Positions 40,801 to 52,042 of a DNA stretch of 64,000 bases are shown here, piece after piece. This DNA comes from Aristolochia californica (taxonomy: Eukaryota; Streptophyta; Magnoliopsida; Piperales; Aristolochiaceae), in the NCBI GenBank assembly GCA_029961685.1, contig JARWKL010000004.1:18412348-18476347 (forward strand), in the 5' to 3' direction. The notes beneath the pieces are model-generated. The model worked only from the letters and a program-made list of their open reading frames with translations, was not told the DNA's origin and did no database searches. The translations under genes and the position numbers were made by a program. The first letter of the stretch is position 1. Every line of letters starts with the position of its first letter.

Positions 40801-41594
40801 AGCCCATTACCCATGATAAATCACTTTAAAATCATCTATGATCGTTAGGTCAGCTTTATGTAAATGCGTAAAATAATGGCTTGTTTTACTCGGGCAAATA
40901 TCCCACCAAACGTTCACTTGAGAATTTAATGTTATTCTCTTTAAAGGGGTTTGGATCCTTAGGTCATTTCGATCTTTAACATGTTTCAAGAATGCATATC
41001 CATTTATTTAAACATGTGTAGAAAAATCTCTTTCTTAAAAAATACCGAGCTAAAAGGGTTGATCTAGTGGAATTTCCCAAACTTGGATAGCAAAATTTTT
41101 GTGTTCATTTGTGGTGAGTAAATAAATTTTATTTACTTACTTTTTTTTATTTCTTTAAATTCTTTCCATACATAAACTCTAAAATTTTCATTTTTTTGTG
41201 ATCTATTTGCCTTTCATCTCTTTTTTTGTTTACGAGATGATGGGAAAGTAAAACTCAAGTTTATATTTAAGAAAAAAGTATACATCTAAAATGGATATGC
41301 ACAATGCACAAATGTAGAGAGTGATAATTCCAAAAAGTGTTCATATTTTTTTTGGATTGTAAACTCTTTTTAGATTTTACATATCAAGTTCGACAATCGT
41401 TGGGAAAAGGGAGAGGCGGGGGATTTTTAACTGAGTGTTGTCTCCAAATTCATAACTCATTCCTTACAAAAATATAGCCTGTTACGCATGATCAATCACT
41501 TAAAAATCATCTATGATTGTTAGGTCAGCTTTATGGAAATGGGTAAAATAATGGCTTGTTTGACTCAGGTAAATATCTCACCGAACGTTCACTT
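34800..41594 (+). repeat. B-type satellite block 1
   Basis: A diverged subfamily of the same monomer. Consistent marks are TTCATAACTCATTCC (A has CCATAAGTCATTCC), TTTAAAATCATC (A has TTTACAATCATC), CTTTATGTAAATGGGTAAAA, CCATTTATTTAAACATG, CTAAAAAAATACCGAGCTAA, GGGTTGATCTAGTGG, GGATAGCAAAATTTT, GAGTGAATAAATTTTATTTAC, GATGATGGGAAAG, AAGTTTATATTTAAG, ATGGATATGCAC, and TCAAGTTCGGCAATCGTTGGG. Landmarks lie near 34857, 35530, 36203, 36875, 37548, 38217, 38861 (shortened), 39533, 40207, 40881 and 41557. The A-to-B change on the left is gradual, between about 34760 and 34960. A three-monomer echo is visible: AAGAGTGCATATCC with CTCTTGCTAAAA at 36981 recurs at 38967. Confidence 0.9.
34980..36360 (+). 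repeat. Adjacent near-identical B monomer pair
   Basis: Two neighbouring monomers, about 673 bp apart, share variants not seen together elsewhere: TTTTATGTTCATTT, TTTACCCACATTT, ATTTTCGTTTTGTTTCG, AAAATAGATATGCAC, TTTTTAGGCATTG, TTTTTAAATATCA and GTGTTGAATCCCAATTC. They look like a recent tandem duplication by unequal exchange or slippage, younger than most of the array. Confidence 0.8.
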
Positions 41595-43159
41595 AAGAAT
41601 TTAATGTTTTTCTCTTTAAAAGGTTTGGATCCATAGGTGATTTGCATCTTTAATATGTTTCAAGTATGCATATCTATTTTTAAAACATGTGTAGAAAAAT
41701 CTCTTTCTTATAAAATTCCTAGCTATTAAGGTTGAACTTGTGGAATTTCCCAAACTTGGATAACAAAACTTTTGATTTCATTTGTGGTGTGTGAATAAAT
41801 TTTCTTTACTTACATTTATTTATTGCATTAAATTCTTTCCCTACATCAACTCTAAAGTTTTCATTTTGTTGTGATCTATTTGCCTTTTATCTCTTTTTTT
41901 TGTTTACGAGATGAATAGAAAGGGAAAACTCAAGTTTTGATTTAAGAAAAAAGTTTACATCTAAAATGGAAATGCACAATGCACAAATCTAGAGAGAGAT
42001 AATTCCAAAAAGTGTCTGGAATTTTTAGGGATTGTAAACTCTTTTTATGTTTTATATATTCGGTTCTGCAATCGTCAGGAAAAGGGGAGGCGTGGGATTT
42101 GTAACTGAGTGTTGACTCCCAATCCATAAATCAATTCCTTACAAAAAAAATTGCCCATTGTGCAACTTAAATCACTTGACAATCATCTATGAATGTTAGG
42201 TCAGATTTTTGTAAATGAGCAAAATAATAGCTTGTTTGACTAGGGTAAATATCCCACCATACGTTCACTTGAGAATTTCGTATTATTCTCTTTACAAGGT
42301 TTTTATCCATCAGTCATTTGCATCTTTAAGATGTTTCAAGCAAGCATATCCATTTTTTAAAACATGTGTAGAAAAATCTCTTTCTTATAAAATTCCGAGC
42401 TATTAGGGATGAACTATTGCAATTTACCAAACTTGGATAACAAAACTTCTGTGTTCATTTGTGGTGTGTGAATAAATTTTCTTTTCTTACATTTGTTTAT
42501 TGCTTTGAATTCTTTCCATGCTTCAACTCTAAAATTTTCATTTTGTTATGATCTATTTGTCGTTTATGTCTTTTTGTGTTTACGAGATAAAGGAAAAGTG
42601 AAAACACAAGTTTTGATTTAAGACAAAAGTACACATCTAAAATGGAAATTCACAATGCAAAAATGTGGATAAAGATAATTCCAAAAAGTGTTTTTAATTT
42701 TTTGGGATTGAAAACTCTTTTTAGTTTTTATATATCAGGTTTTGCAATCGTCGGGAAAAAGGGTAGGTGGGGGATTTTTATCTGAGGGTTGACTCACAAT
42801 CCATTAGTCATTCCTTACAAAAATATAGCCCGTTACGCATGATAAATTCCTTTACAATCATCTATGATTGTTAGCTCAGCTTTTTTTTAATTGGGCAAAA
42901 TAATGTCTTGTTTGACTTTGGTAAATATCCCACCGCACGTTCACTTGAGAATTTATTGTTATTCTCTTTAAAAGGTTTGGATCCATAGGTCATTTGCATC
43001 TTTAACAAGTTTCAACCATGCATATCCATTTTTTTAAAAATGTGTAGAAAAATCTCTTTCTTATAAAATTCCGAGCTATTAGGGTTGAGCTAGTGGAATT
43101 TCCCAAACTCTGATAACAAAACTTTTGTGTTCATTTGTAGTGTGTGAAAAATTTTTGTT

Positions 43160-43194
43160 TACTTACATTTTTTATTGTTGACTCCCAATCCATA
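43160..43194 (+). repeat. Deleted monomer joint, copy 2, next to the LTR
   Basis: ACATTTTTTATTG runs into TTGACTCCCAATCC exactly as at 34061. The LTR inserted 14 bp beyond the joint's TTG. A shared joint to the base means a shared ancestor for the two stretches. Confidence 0.92.
43190..43194 (+). repeat. Left target-site duplication of the solo LTR
   Basis: CCATA directly precedes the LTR's TG. It is the first half of the satellite target AATCCATAAGTC and is repeated exactly after the LTR. Confidence 0.95.
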
Positions 43195-43267
43195 TGTTAT
43201 GCAAGCAATAACATTATTATTTTAGTTGTTTTATGTAATTTACTTTATATTATTTCAGTTTTAGGCT

Positions 43268-43351
43268 ATAGGGGTATTTTTGGAATTATTTCTTAATAGG
43301 GATATTTTTGGAATATTTTATTCATAGGGATATTTCTGTAATATTTTATTA
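43268..43351 (+). repeat. Three 28-bp tandem repeats in the LTR U3 region
   Basis: Units start at 43268, 43296 and 43324, exactly 28 bp apart, each beginning ATAGGG(G)(A)TATTT and ending in an AT-rich TATTT.TTA tail. They differ at a few positions. They lie just upstream of the TATA-like box, where LTR promoters often carry repeated enhancer-like units. A regulatory role is inference only. Confidence 0.9.
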
Positions 43352-43378
43352 AACCCTAACAAGGTGAACCCTATTTAA
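43351..43378 (+). promoter_or_regulatory. Possible LTR core promoter: telo-box-like motif and TATA-like box
   Basis: AAACCCTAA at 43351-43359 matches the plant telo-box, and CTATTTAA at 43371-43378 is a TATA-like element about 180 bp into the LTR. Their order and position fit the U3/R boundary of an LTR. There is no evidence that this copy is active. Confidence 0.5.
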
Positions 43379-43622
43379 GGGGTAAGAGTAATGAGAAACA
43401 AAAGCATTGAAGTATTAAGAATTAGGTTAAATCTAGCGTAAAGAGGCTTAGAATTCTCCTCAACGAGCTCTAGGGTTTTCAAGCTTCCCTTAGGCTTGAT
43501 CTTCGTTTTCGTCTTCCCCATGTCTTCCAACTATTCCTACGGTAATGCCTGGAAGACCTGCAACCCGTGGCAAACCCCTGATCCTCCCAAAGAATCCACG
43601 TGTCAGCTCCGGGACCGTAACA

Positions 43623-43627
43623 CCATA
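43623..43627 (+). repeat. Right target-site duplication of the solo LTR
   Basis: CCATA directly follows the LTR's terminal CA and leads back into AGTCAATCCTTAC of the satellite in register. The two unmutated copies suggest a fairly recent insertion, though 5 bp is too short to date it. Confidence 0.95.
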
Positions 43628-44185
43628 AGTCAATCCTTACAAAAATATAGCCCGTTACACATGATAAATCACTTTACAATCATCTATGATCGTTTGGTCG
43701 CTTTTGGTAAATGGGCAAAACAATGGTTTGTTTGACTCGGGTAAATATCCCACCGCACGTTCACTTGAGAATTTAATGTTATTCTCTTTAAAAGGTTTGG
43801 ATCCATAGGTCATTTACATCTTTAACATGTTTCAAGCATGCATATCCATTTTTTAAAACACGTGTAGAAAACTCTTTTTCCTATAACATTCCGAGCTATT
43901 AGGGTTGAACTACTGGAATTTTCCAAACTGGGATAACAAAACTTTTGTGTTCCTTTGTGGTGTGTGAATAAATTTTCTTTACTTACATTTATTTTTTGCT
44001 TTAAATTCTTTCCATTCATAAACTCTAAAATTTTCATTTTACTGTGATCAATTTGCCTTTTATCTCTTCTTTTGTTTACAAGATGAAGGGAAAGTGAAAA
44101 CTCAAGTTTTGATTTAAGAAAAAAGTACATATCTAAAACGGAAATGCACAATGCACAAATGTAGAGAGAGATAATTCCTAAAAAT

Positions 44186-47100
44186 TAACTAAAAATTTCT
44201 GTAATTTTTAGGGATTGTAAACTCTTTTTAGTTTATATATATCAAGTTCGACAATCATAGGGAAAAGGCGGAGGCGGGGGATTTTTAACTGAGTGTTGAC
44301 TCCAAATTCATAACCCATTCCTTACAAATATATTGCCCGTTACGCATGATAAATCACTTTAAAATAATCTATGATCGTTAGGTCAGCTTTATGTAAATGG
44401 GGAAAATGATGGCTTGTTTGACTCGGGTAAATATCCCACAACACGTTCACTTCAGAATTTAATGTTATTCTCTTTAAAAGGTTTGTATCCATAGGTCATT
44501 TGCATCTTTATCATGTTTCAAGAATACATATCCATTTATTTAAACATGTGTAGAAAAATCTCTTTCTAAAAAAATACCGAGCTAATAGGGTTGATCTAGT
44601 GGAATTTCCCAAACTTGGATAGCAAAAATTTTGTGTTCATTTGTGGTGAGTGAATAAATTTTATTTACTTACATTTTTTATCCCTTTAAATTCTTTCCAT
44701 ACATAAACTCTAAAATTTTCATTTTGTTGTGATCTATTTGCCTTTTATCTTGTTTTTTGTTTACGAGCTGATGAGAAAGTGAAAACTCAAGTTTATATTT
44801 AAGAAGAAAGTATACATCTAAAATTGATATGCACAATGCACAAATGTAGAGAGAGATAATTCAGAAAAGTTTTTATAATTTTTAGGGATTGTAAACTCTT
44901 TTTAGTTTTTATATATCAAGTTCGGCAATCGTTGGGAAAAGGGGGAGGGGGCGATTTTTAACTGAGTGTTGACTCCCAATTCATAACTCATTCCTTACAA
45001 AAATATAGCCCGTTGCGCATGATAAATCACTTTAAAATCATCTATGATCGTTAGGTCAGCTTTATGGAAATGGGTAAAATAATGGCTTGTTTGACTCGGG
45101 TAAATATCCCACTGCACGTTCACTTGAGAATTTAATTTATTCTCTTTAAAAGGTTTGAATCCATAGGTCATTTGCATCTTTAACATGTTTGAAGAATGCA
45201 TATGAATTTATTTAAACATGTGTAGAAAAATCTCTTTCTCAACAAATCCGAGCTAATAGGTTTGATCTAGTGGAATTTTCCAAACATGGATAGCAAAAAT
45301 TTTGGGTTCATTTGTGGTGAGTGAATAAAATTTATTTACTTAAATTTTTTTATTCCTTTAAATTCTTTCCATACTTAAACTCTAAAATTTTCATTATGTT
45401 GTGATCTATTTGCCTTTTATCTGTTTTTTTGTTTACGAGATGATGGGAAAGTGAAAACTCAAGTTTATATTAAAGAAAAAAGTATACATCTAAAATGGAT
45501 CTGCATAACGCCCAAATGTAGAGAGAGATAATTCCAAAAAGTGGTTATAATTTTTAGGAATTGTAAACTCTTTCTAGTTTTTATATATCAAGTTCGGCAA
45601 TCATTGGGAAAAAGGGGAGGCGGGGGATTTTTAACTGAGTGTTGACTCCCAATTCATAACTCATTCCTGAAAAAAATATAGCCCGTCACGCAAGATAAAT
45701 CAGTTTAAAATCATCTATGATCGTTAGGTCAGCTTTATGTAAATGAGTAAAATAATCGCTTGTTTGACTCGGGTAAATATCCCACCGCACATTCACTTGA
45801 GAATTTAATGTTATTCTCTTTTAAAGGTTTGGATCCTTATTTCATTTGCATTTTTTACATGTTTCAAGAATGCGAATCCATTTATTTAAAGAAGTGTAGA
45901 AAAATCTCTTTCTAAAAAAATACCGAGTTAGTAGGGTTGATCTAGTGGTATTTCCCAAAATTGGATAGCAAAATTATGTGTTCATTTGTGGTGAGTGAAT
46001 AAATTTTATTTACTCAAATTTTTTTATTGCTTTAAATTCTTTGCATACATAAACTCTAAAATTTTCATTTTGTTTCGATCTATTTGCCATTTATCTCTTT
46101 TTTTGTTTATGAGATGATGGGAAACTGAAAGCTCAAGTTTAAATTTAAGAAAAAAGTATATATCTAAAATGGATATGCACAATGCACAAATGTAGAGAGA
46201 GATAATTCCAAAAAGTGTTCATAATTTTTAGGGATTGTAAACTCTTTTTAGTTTTTATATATCAAGTTCGGCAATCGTGGGAAAAGGGGGAGGCGGGGGA
46301 TTTTTAACTGAGTGTTGACTCCCAATCTAGAACTCATTCCTTACAACAATATAGCCCGTTACACATAATAAATCACTTTGAAATCATCTATGATCGTTAG
46401 GTCAGCTTTATGGAAATGGGAAAAATAATGCTTTGTTTGACTCGAGTAAATATCCCACAACACGTTCACTTGAGAATTTACAGTTATTCTCTTTAAAAGG
46501 TTTTTATCCATAGGTCATTTGCATCTTTAAAATGTTTCAAGAATGCATATCCATTTTTTTAAACATGTGTAGAAAAATGTCTTTCTAAAAAAATAGCGAG
46601 CTAATAGGGTTGATCTAGTGGAATTTCCCAAACTTGGATAGCAAAATTTTGTGTTCAATTGTGGTGAGTGAATAAATTTTATTTACTTAAATTTTTTTAT
46701 TGCTTTAAATTCTTTCCATACATAAACTCTAAAATTTTCATTTTGTTGTGATCTATTTGCCTTTTATATCTTTTTTTGTTTACGAGATGATGGGAAAGTG
46801 AAAACTCAAATTTATATTTAAGAAAAAAGTATACATCTAAAATGGATATGCACAAAGCACAAATGAAGAGAAAGATAATTCCAAAAAGTGTTTATAACTT
46901 TTAGGGATTGTAAACTCTTTTTAGTTTTTATATATCAAGTTCTGCAATCGTTGGGAAAAGGGGGAGGCGGGGGATTTTTAACTGAGTGTTGACTCCCAAT
47001 CCAGAACTCATTCCTTACAAAAATATAACCCATTACTCATGATAAATCACTTTAAAATAATCTATGATCATTAGGTTAGCTTGATGTAAATGGGTAAAAT

Positions 47101-49584
47101 ATTGGCCAGTTTGACTTGGGTAATTATCCCACCGCACGTTCACTAGAGAATTTAATGTTATTCTCTTTAAAAGGTTTGTATCCATAGGTCATTTGCATCT
47201 TTAAAATGTTTCCAGAATGCATATCCATTTATTTAAACATGTGTAGAAAAATCTCTTTCTAAAAAAATACCGAGCTAATAGGGTTGATCTAGTGGAATTT
47301 TCCAAACTTGGATAGCAAAATTTTTGTGTTGATTTGTGGTGAGTGAATAAATTTTATTTACTTACATTTTTTTATTGCTTTAAATTCTTTCCATACATAA
47401 ACTCTAAAATTTTCATTTTTTTGTGATCTATTTGCCTTTTATATCTTTTTTTGTTTACGGGATGATGGGAAAGTGAAAACTCAAGTTTATATTTAAGAAA
47501 AAAGTATACATCTAAAATGGATATGCGCAATGCACAAATGTAGAGAGAGATAATTCCAAAAAGTGTTTATAATTTTTAGGGATTGTAAACTCTTTTTAGT
47601 TTTTATATATCAAGTTCAGCAATCGTGGGAAAAGGGGGAGGCGGGGGATTTTTAACTGAGTGTTGACTCCCAATCTATAACTCATTCCTTAAAAAAATAT
47701 AGCCCGTTATGCATGATAAATTATTTTAAAATTATCTATGATCGTTAGGTTAGCTTGATGTAAATGGGTAAAAATATTGGCCTGTTTGACTTGGGTAAAT
47801 ATCTCACCGCACGTTCACTTGAGAATTTAATGTTGTTCTCTTTAAAAGGTTTGGATCCTTAGGTCATTTGCATCTTTAACTTGTTACAAGAATGCATATC
47901 CATTTATTTAAACATGTGTAGAAAAATCTTTCTAAAAAAAATCTGAGCTAATAGGGTTGATCTAGTGGAATTTCCCAAACATGGATAGCAAAATTTTTGT
48001 GTTCATATGTGGTGAGAGAATAAATTTTATTTATTTACGCTTTTTTATTGCTTTAAATTCTTTCCATACATAAACTATAAAATTTTCATTTTGTTTCGAT
48101 CTATTTTCCTTTTATCTCTTTTTTTTTGTTTACGAGATGATGGGAAAGTGAAAACTCAAGTTTATATTGAAGAAAAAAGTGTTCATCTAAAATGGATATG
48201 CACAATGCACAAATGTTAAGAGAGATAATTCCAAAAAGTGTTTATAATTTTTTGGGATTGTAAACTCTTTTTCGTTTTTATATATCAAGTTCGGCAATCG
48301 TTGGAAAAAGGGCAAGGTGGGGGATTTTTAACTGAGTGTTGACTCCCCAATTCATAACTCATTCCTTACAAAAAAAGCCGGTTATGCATGATAAATCACT
48401 TTAAAATCATCATTGATCGTTAGGTCAGCTTTATGTAAATGGGTAAAATAATGGCTTGTTTGACACGGGTAAATATCCCACCGCACTTTCACTTGAGAAT
48501 TTAATGTTATTCTCTTTAAAAGGTATGGATCCATAGGTCATTTACATCTTGAACATGTTTCAAGAATGCATATCCATTTATTTAAACATGTGTAGAAAAA
48601 TCTCTTTCTAAAAAAATGTCGAGCTAATTAGGTTGATCTAGTGGAATTTGCCAAACTTGGATAGCAAAATCTTTGTGTTCATTTGTGGTGAGTGAATGAA
48701 TTTTATTTACTTATATTTTTTTATTGCTTTAAATTCTTTCCATACTTAAACTCTAAAATTTTCATTTTTTTGTGATCTATTTGCCTTTTATCTCTTTTTT
48801 TATTTACAAGACGATGGGAAAGGGAAACTCAAGTTTATATTTTAGAAAAAAGTATAGATCTAAAATGGATATGCACAATGCGCAAATGTTGAGAGAGATA
48901 TTTCCAAAAAGTGTTTATAATTTTTAGGGATTGTAAACTCTTTTTAGTTTTATATATGAAGTTCGGCAATCGTTGGGAAAAGAGGGAGGCGGGGGATTTT
49001 TAAGTGAGTGTTGACTCCCAATTCATAACTCATTCCTTACAAAAATATAGCCCGTGACGCAGATAAATAACTTTAAAATCATCTATCATCGTTAGGTCAG
49101 CTTTATGTAAATGAGTAAAATAATGGCTTGTTTGACTTGGGTAAATATCCCACCGCATGTTCACTTATGAATTTAATGTTATTCTCTTTATAAGGTTTGG
49201 ATCCGAAGGTCATTTGCATCTTTAACATGTTTCAAGAATGTGTATCAATTTATTGAAACATGTGTAGAAAAATCACTATCTAAAAAAATACCGAACTAAA
49301 AGGGTTGATCTAGTGGAATATCCCAAACACGGATAGCAAAATTTTGTATTCATTTGTGGTGAGTGAATAAATTTTATTTACTCACATTTTTTTGTTGCTT
49401 TAAATTCTTTCGCTACATAAACTCTAAAATTTTCATTTTGATTTGATCTATTTGCCTTTTATCTCTTTTTTTATTTACGAGATGATGGGAAAGTGAAAAC
49501 TCAAGTTTATATTTAGGAAAAACGTATAGATCTAAAATGGATATGCACAATGCAAAAATGTACAGAGATATAATTCCAAAAAGT
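44186..49584 (+). repeat. B-type satellite block 2
   Basis: The B-type marks of block 1 return here, including GATGATGGGAAAG, ATGGATATGCAC, ACCGAGCTAATAGGG and CAAGTTCGGCAATCG. Landmarks lie near 44414, 45087, 45770, 46433, 47108, 47782, 48457 and 49138. The block ends abruptly at 49585, where an A-type copy begins inside the monomer. Nothing but satellite was seen. Confidence 0.9.
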
Positions 49585-49708
49585 ATCTCTTTTTTTCGTT
49601 TACAAGATGAAGGGAAAGTGAAAACTCAAGTTTTGATTTAAGAAAAAAGGATATATCTATAATGGAAATGCACAATGCACAAATATAGTGTGAGATCATT
49701 CCAAAAAG
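49461..49708 (+). repeat. B-to-A junction with ~124-bp partial duplication
   Basis: The segment from the T-run (ATCTCTTTTTTT) to AATTCCAAAAAGT appears twice in direct succession. The first, at 49461-49584, is B-type (GATGATGGG, AAGTTTATATTTAGG, ATGGATATGC). The second, from 49585, is A-type (GATGAAGGG, AAGTTTTGATTTAAG, ATGGAAATGC). The landmark spacing of 791 bp fits one monomer plus this extra part. It looks like an out-of-register recombination joint between the two subfamilies, at the short shared string TATCT. Confidence 0.9.
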
Positions 49709-50059
49709 TGTCATTAATTTTTAGGGATTGTAAACTCTTGTTAGTTTTTATATATATCAGGTTTTGCAATCGTCGAGAAAATGGGGAAGCAGGAGATTTT
49801 TAACTGAGAGTTGACTCTCAATACATAAGTCATTTCTTAGAAAAAGATAGCCTGTTACACATGATAAAGCACTTTACAAACATCTATGATCGTTAGGTCA
49901 GCTTTTTTTAAGTGGGCAAAATAATAGCTTGTTAGACTCAGGTAAATATCCCATCGCACGTTCACGTGAGAATTTAATGTTATTCTCTTTAAGAGGTTTG
50001 GATCCATAGGTCATTTGAATTTTTAACATGTTTCAAGCATGCATATCCATTTTTTGAAA

Positions 50060-50090
50060 CATGTGTAGAAATTTCCCAAACTTGGATAAC
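50060..50090 (+). repeat. Monomer with ~65-bp deletion
   Basis: ACATGTGTAGAA joins ATTTCCCAAACTTGG, losing TCTCTTTCTTATAAAATTCC and the GAACTAGTGG part. Confidence 0.85.
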
Positions 50091-52017
50091 ACAACTTTTG
50101 TGCTCATTTGTGGTGTGTGAATAAATTTTCTTAACTTACATTTTTTTATTGATGTAAATTATTTCCATTCATCAATTCTAGAATTTTCATTTTGTTGTGA
50201 TCTATTTGCCTTTTATCACTTTTTTTTGTTTGCGAGATGAAGAGAATGTAAAAACTCAAGCTTTCATTGCAGAAAAAAGGATACATCTAAAATACTAATG
50301 CACAATGCACAAATGCACAGAGAGATAATTCCAAAAAGTATCCGTATTTTTTAGGGAATGTAAAGTCTTTTTAGTTTTTATATATGAGGTTCTGCAATCG
50401 TCGAGAAAAGGGCGAGGCGGGGGATTTTTGAGTGAGTGTTGACTCCCAATCCATAAGTCATTTCTTTCAAAAATATAGCCGGGTACGCATAATAAATCAC
50501 TCTACAATCATCATTGATCGTTAGGTCAGCTTTTTATAAATGGGAAAAATAATGGCTTGTTTGACTCGAGTAAATATCCCACTGCACGTTCAATTGTGAA
50601 TTTAATGTTATTCTCTTTAAAAAGGTTTGGATCTATAGGTCACTTGCATCTTTAAAATGTTTCAAGCATGCATATCTATTTTTTAAACCATATGTAGAAA
50701 AATCTCTTTCTTATAAAATTCTGAGCTATTAGGGTTGAACTATTGGAATTAACCAAACTTGGATAACAAAACTTTTTTGTTCATTTGTGGTGTGTGAATA
50801 AATTTTCTTTACTTACATTTTTTTATTGCTTTAAATTCTTTCCATACATAATCTCAAAAATTTTCATTTTGTTGTGATCTATTTGTCTTTTATCTTTTTT
50901 TTTTTTTGTTTGCGAGATGAAGGGAAGGTAACAACCCAAGGTTTGATTTAAGAAAAAGTATACATCTAAAATGGAAATGCACAATGCCCAAATGTAGAGA
51001 GAGATAATTTCAAAAAGTGTTTATAATTTTTAGGGTTTGAAAATTATTTTTAGTTATTAAATATCAAGTTCTGCAATTGTTGAGAAAAGGGGGAGGCGGG
51101 GGATTTTTAACTGAGTGTTGAATCCCAATCCAAAGTTATTCCTTTCAAAAATATGGCCAGTTACGCATGATAAATCACTCTACATTCTTCTATGGTCGTT
51201 AGGTCAGCTTTTTCTAAATGGGCAAAATAATGGCTTGTTTGACTCGAGTAAATATCCCACCGCACGTTCACTTGAGAATTTAATGTTATTCACTTTAAAA
51301 GGTTTGGATTCATAGGTCATTTGCATCTTTAACATATTTCAAGCATGCATATCCATTTTTTAAAACATATGTAGAAAAATCTCTTTCTTATAAAATTCCA
51401 CGCTCTTATGGTTGAATTAGTGGAATTACCAAAACTTGGATAACAAAAGTTTTGTGTTCATTTGTGGTGTGTGAATAAATTTTCTTTACTTACATTTGTT
51501 TATTGTTGTAAAATTATTTCCATTCATAAACTCTAAAATTTTTATTTTGTTATGATCTATTTACCTTTTATCTCTTTTTTTTTTGTTTGCGAGATGAAGG
51601 GAAAGTAAAAACTCAAAGTTTTGATTTAAAAAAAAAGTATACATCTAAAATGGAAATGCACAATGCACAAATGTAAAGAGAGATAATTCCAAAAAGTGTC
51701 TGTAATTTTTAGGGAATGTAAACTCTTTTTAGTTTTTATATATCAGGTTCTGCAATCGTCGGGAAAAGGGGGAGGCCGGGGATTTTTGAGGGACCGTTGA
51801 CTCCCAATCCATAAGTCATTCCTTTCAAAAATATAGCCGGTTACGCATGATAAATCACACTATAATTACCTATGATCTTTAGGTCAGCTTTTTGTAAATA
51901 AGCAAAAAAAGGGCTTGTTTGACTCGGGCAAATATCCCACCGCACGTTCACTGGAGAATTTATTGTTATTCTCTTTAAAATATTTGGAACCATAGGTCAT
52001 TTGCATCTTTAACATGT

Positions 52018-52042
52018 TTCAAGCATGCATTCCGAGCTATTA
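52018..52042 (+). repeat. Monomer with ~50-bp deletion
   Basis: CAAGCATGCAT joins TCCGAGCTATTAGGG, losing the second ACATGT and the TCTCTTTCTTATAAAA segment. Confidence 0.85.

Larger units (their letters stand above)
43195..43622 (+). mobile_element. Solo LTR of an LTR retrotransposon, 428 bp
   Basis: This is the only non-satellite segment. It starts TGTTATGCAAGC and ends GGGACCGTAACA, giving the TG...CA ends of an LTR inside a 5-bp terminal inverted repeat TGTTA/TAACA. It is flanked by identical CCATA at 43190-43194 and 43623-43627, and removing the element plus one CCATA restores the satellite AATCCATAAGTCA exactly. There is no second LTR, primer-binding site, polypurine tract or internal coding region, so it is a solo LTR, normally left by recombination between the two LTRs. 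The U3-like half holds a 28-bp triplicate, a telo-box-like AAACCCTAA and a TATA-like box, which give a + orientation. The 3' part is GC-richer (43540-43622). A 5-bp duplication fits either Ty1/copia or Ty3/gypsy; the superfamily cannot be told from this. Confidence 0.95.
41595..44185 (+). repeat. A-type island inside B-type array, duplicated from the ~32480-34640 type
   Basis: B-type marks run up to CCGAACGTTCACTT near 41590. From there the sequence follows the private variants of 32480 onward, and B-type marks (TCAAGTTCG) return after about 44200. Landmarks lie near 42232, 42908 and 43728. The island is about 2.6 kb, or about 2.16 kb without the LTR and its duplicated target. The offset to the paralogous stretch is 9114 bp before the LTR and 9547 bp after it; the 433-bp difference equals the 428-bp LTR plus one 5-bp target copy. 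The right edge has a short direct duplication of CTAAAAATT at 44178 and 44189. Confidence 0.88.

Noticed and set aside
43195..43622. Truncated full-length retrotransposon or MITE instead of solo LTR
   Set aside because: No internal region, primer-binding site or second LTR is present. TG...CA ends and a 5-bp duplication fit an LTR; MITEs usually have longer inverted ends and other duplication lengths.
43496..43735. 79-codon ORF starting in the LTR
   Set aside because: It runs from the LTR's 3' part across the target duplication into satellite, so it was created by the insertion. LTRs do not normally encode protein and nothing gag-like is seen.
43822..44151. 109-codon ORF on the minus strand, the longest in the window
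   Set aside because: It is an antisense reading of one satellite monomer. Equivalent frames at 5422-5613 and 49532-49714 give shortened relatives broken by stops, so the frame is not conserved and has no recognisable domain.
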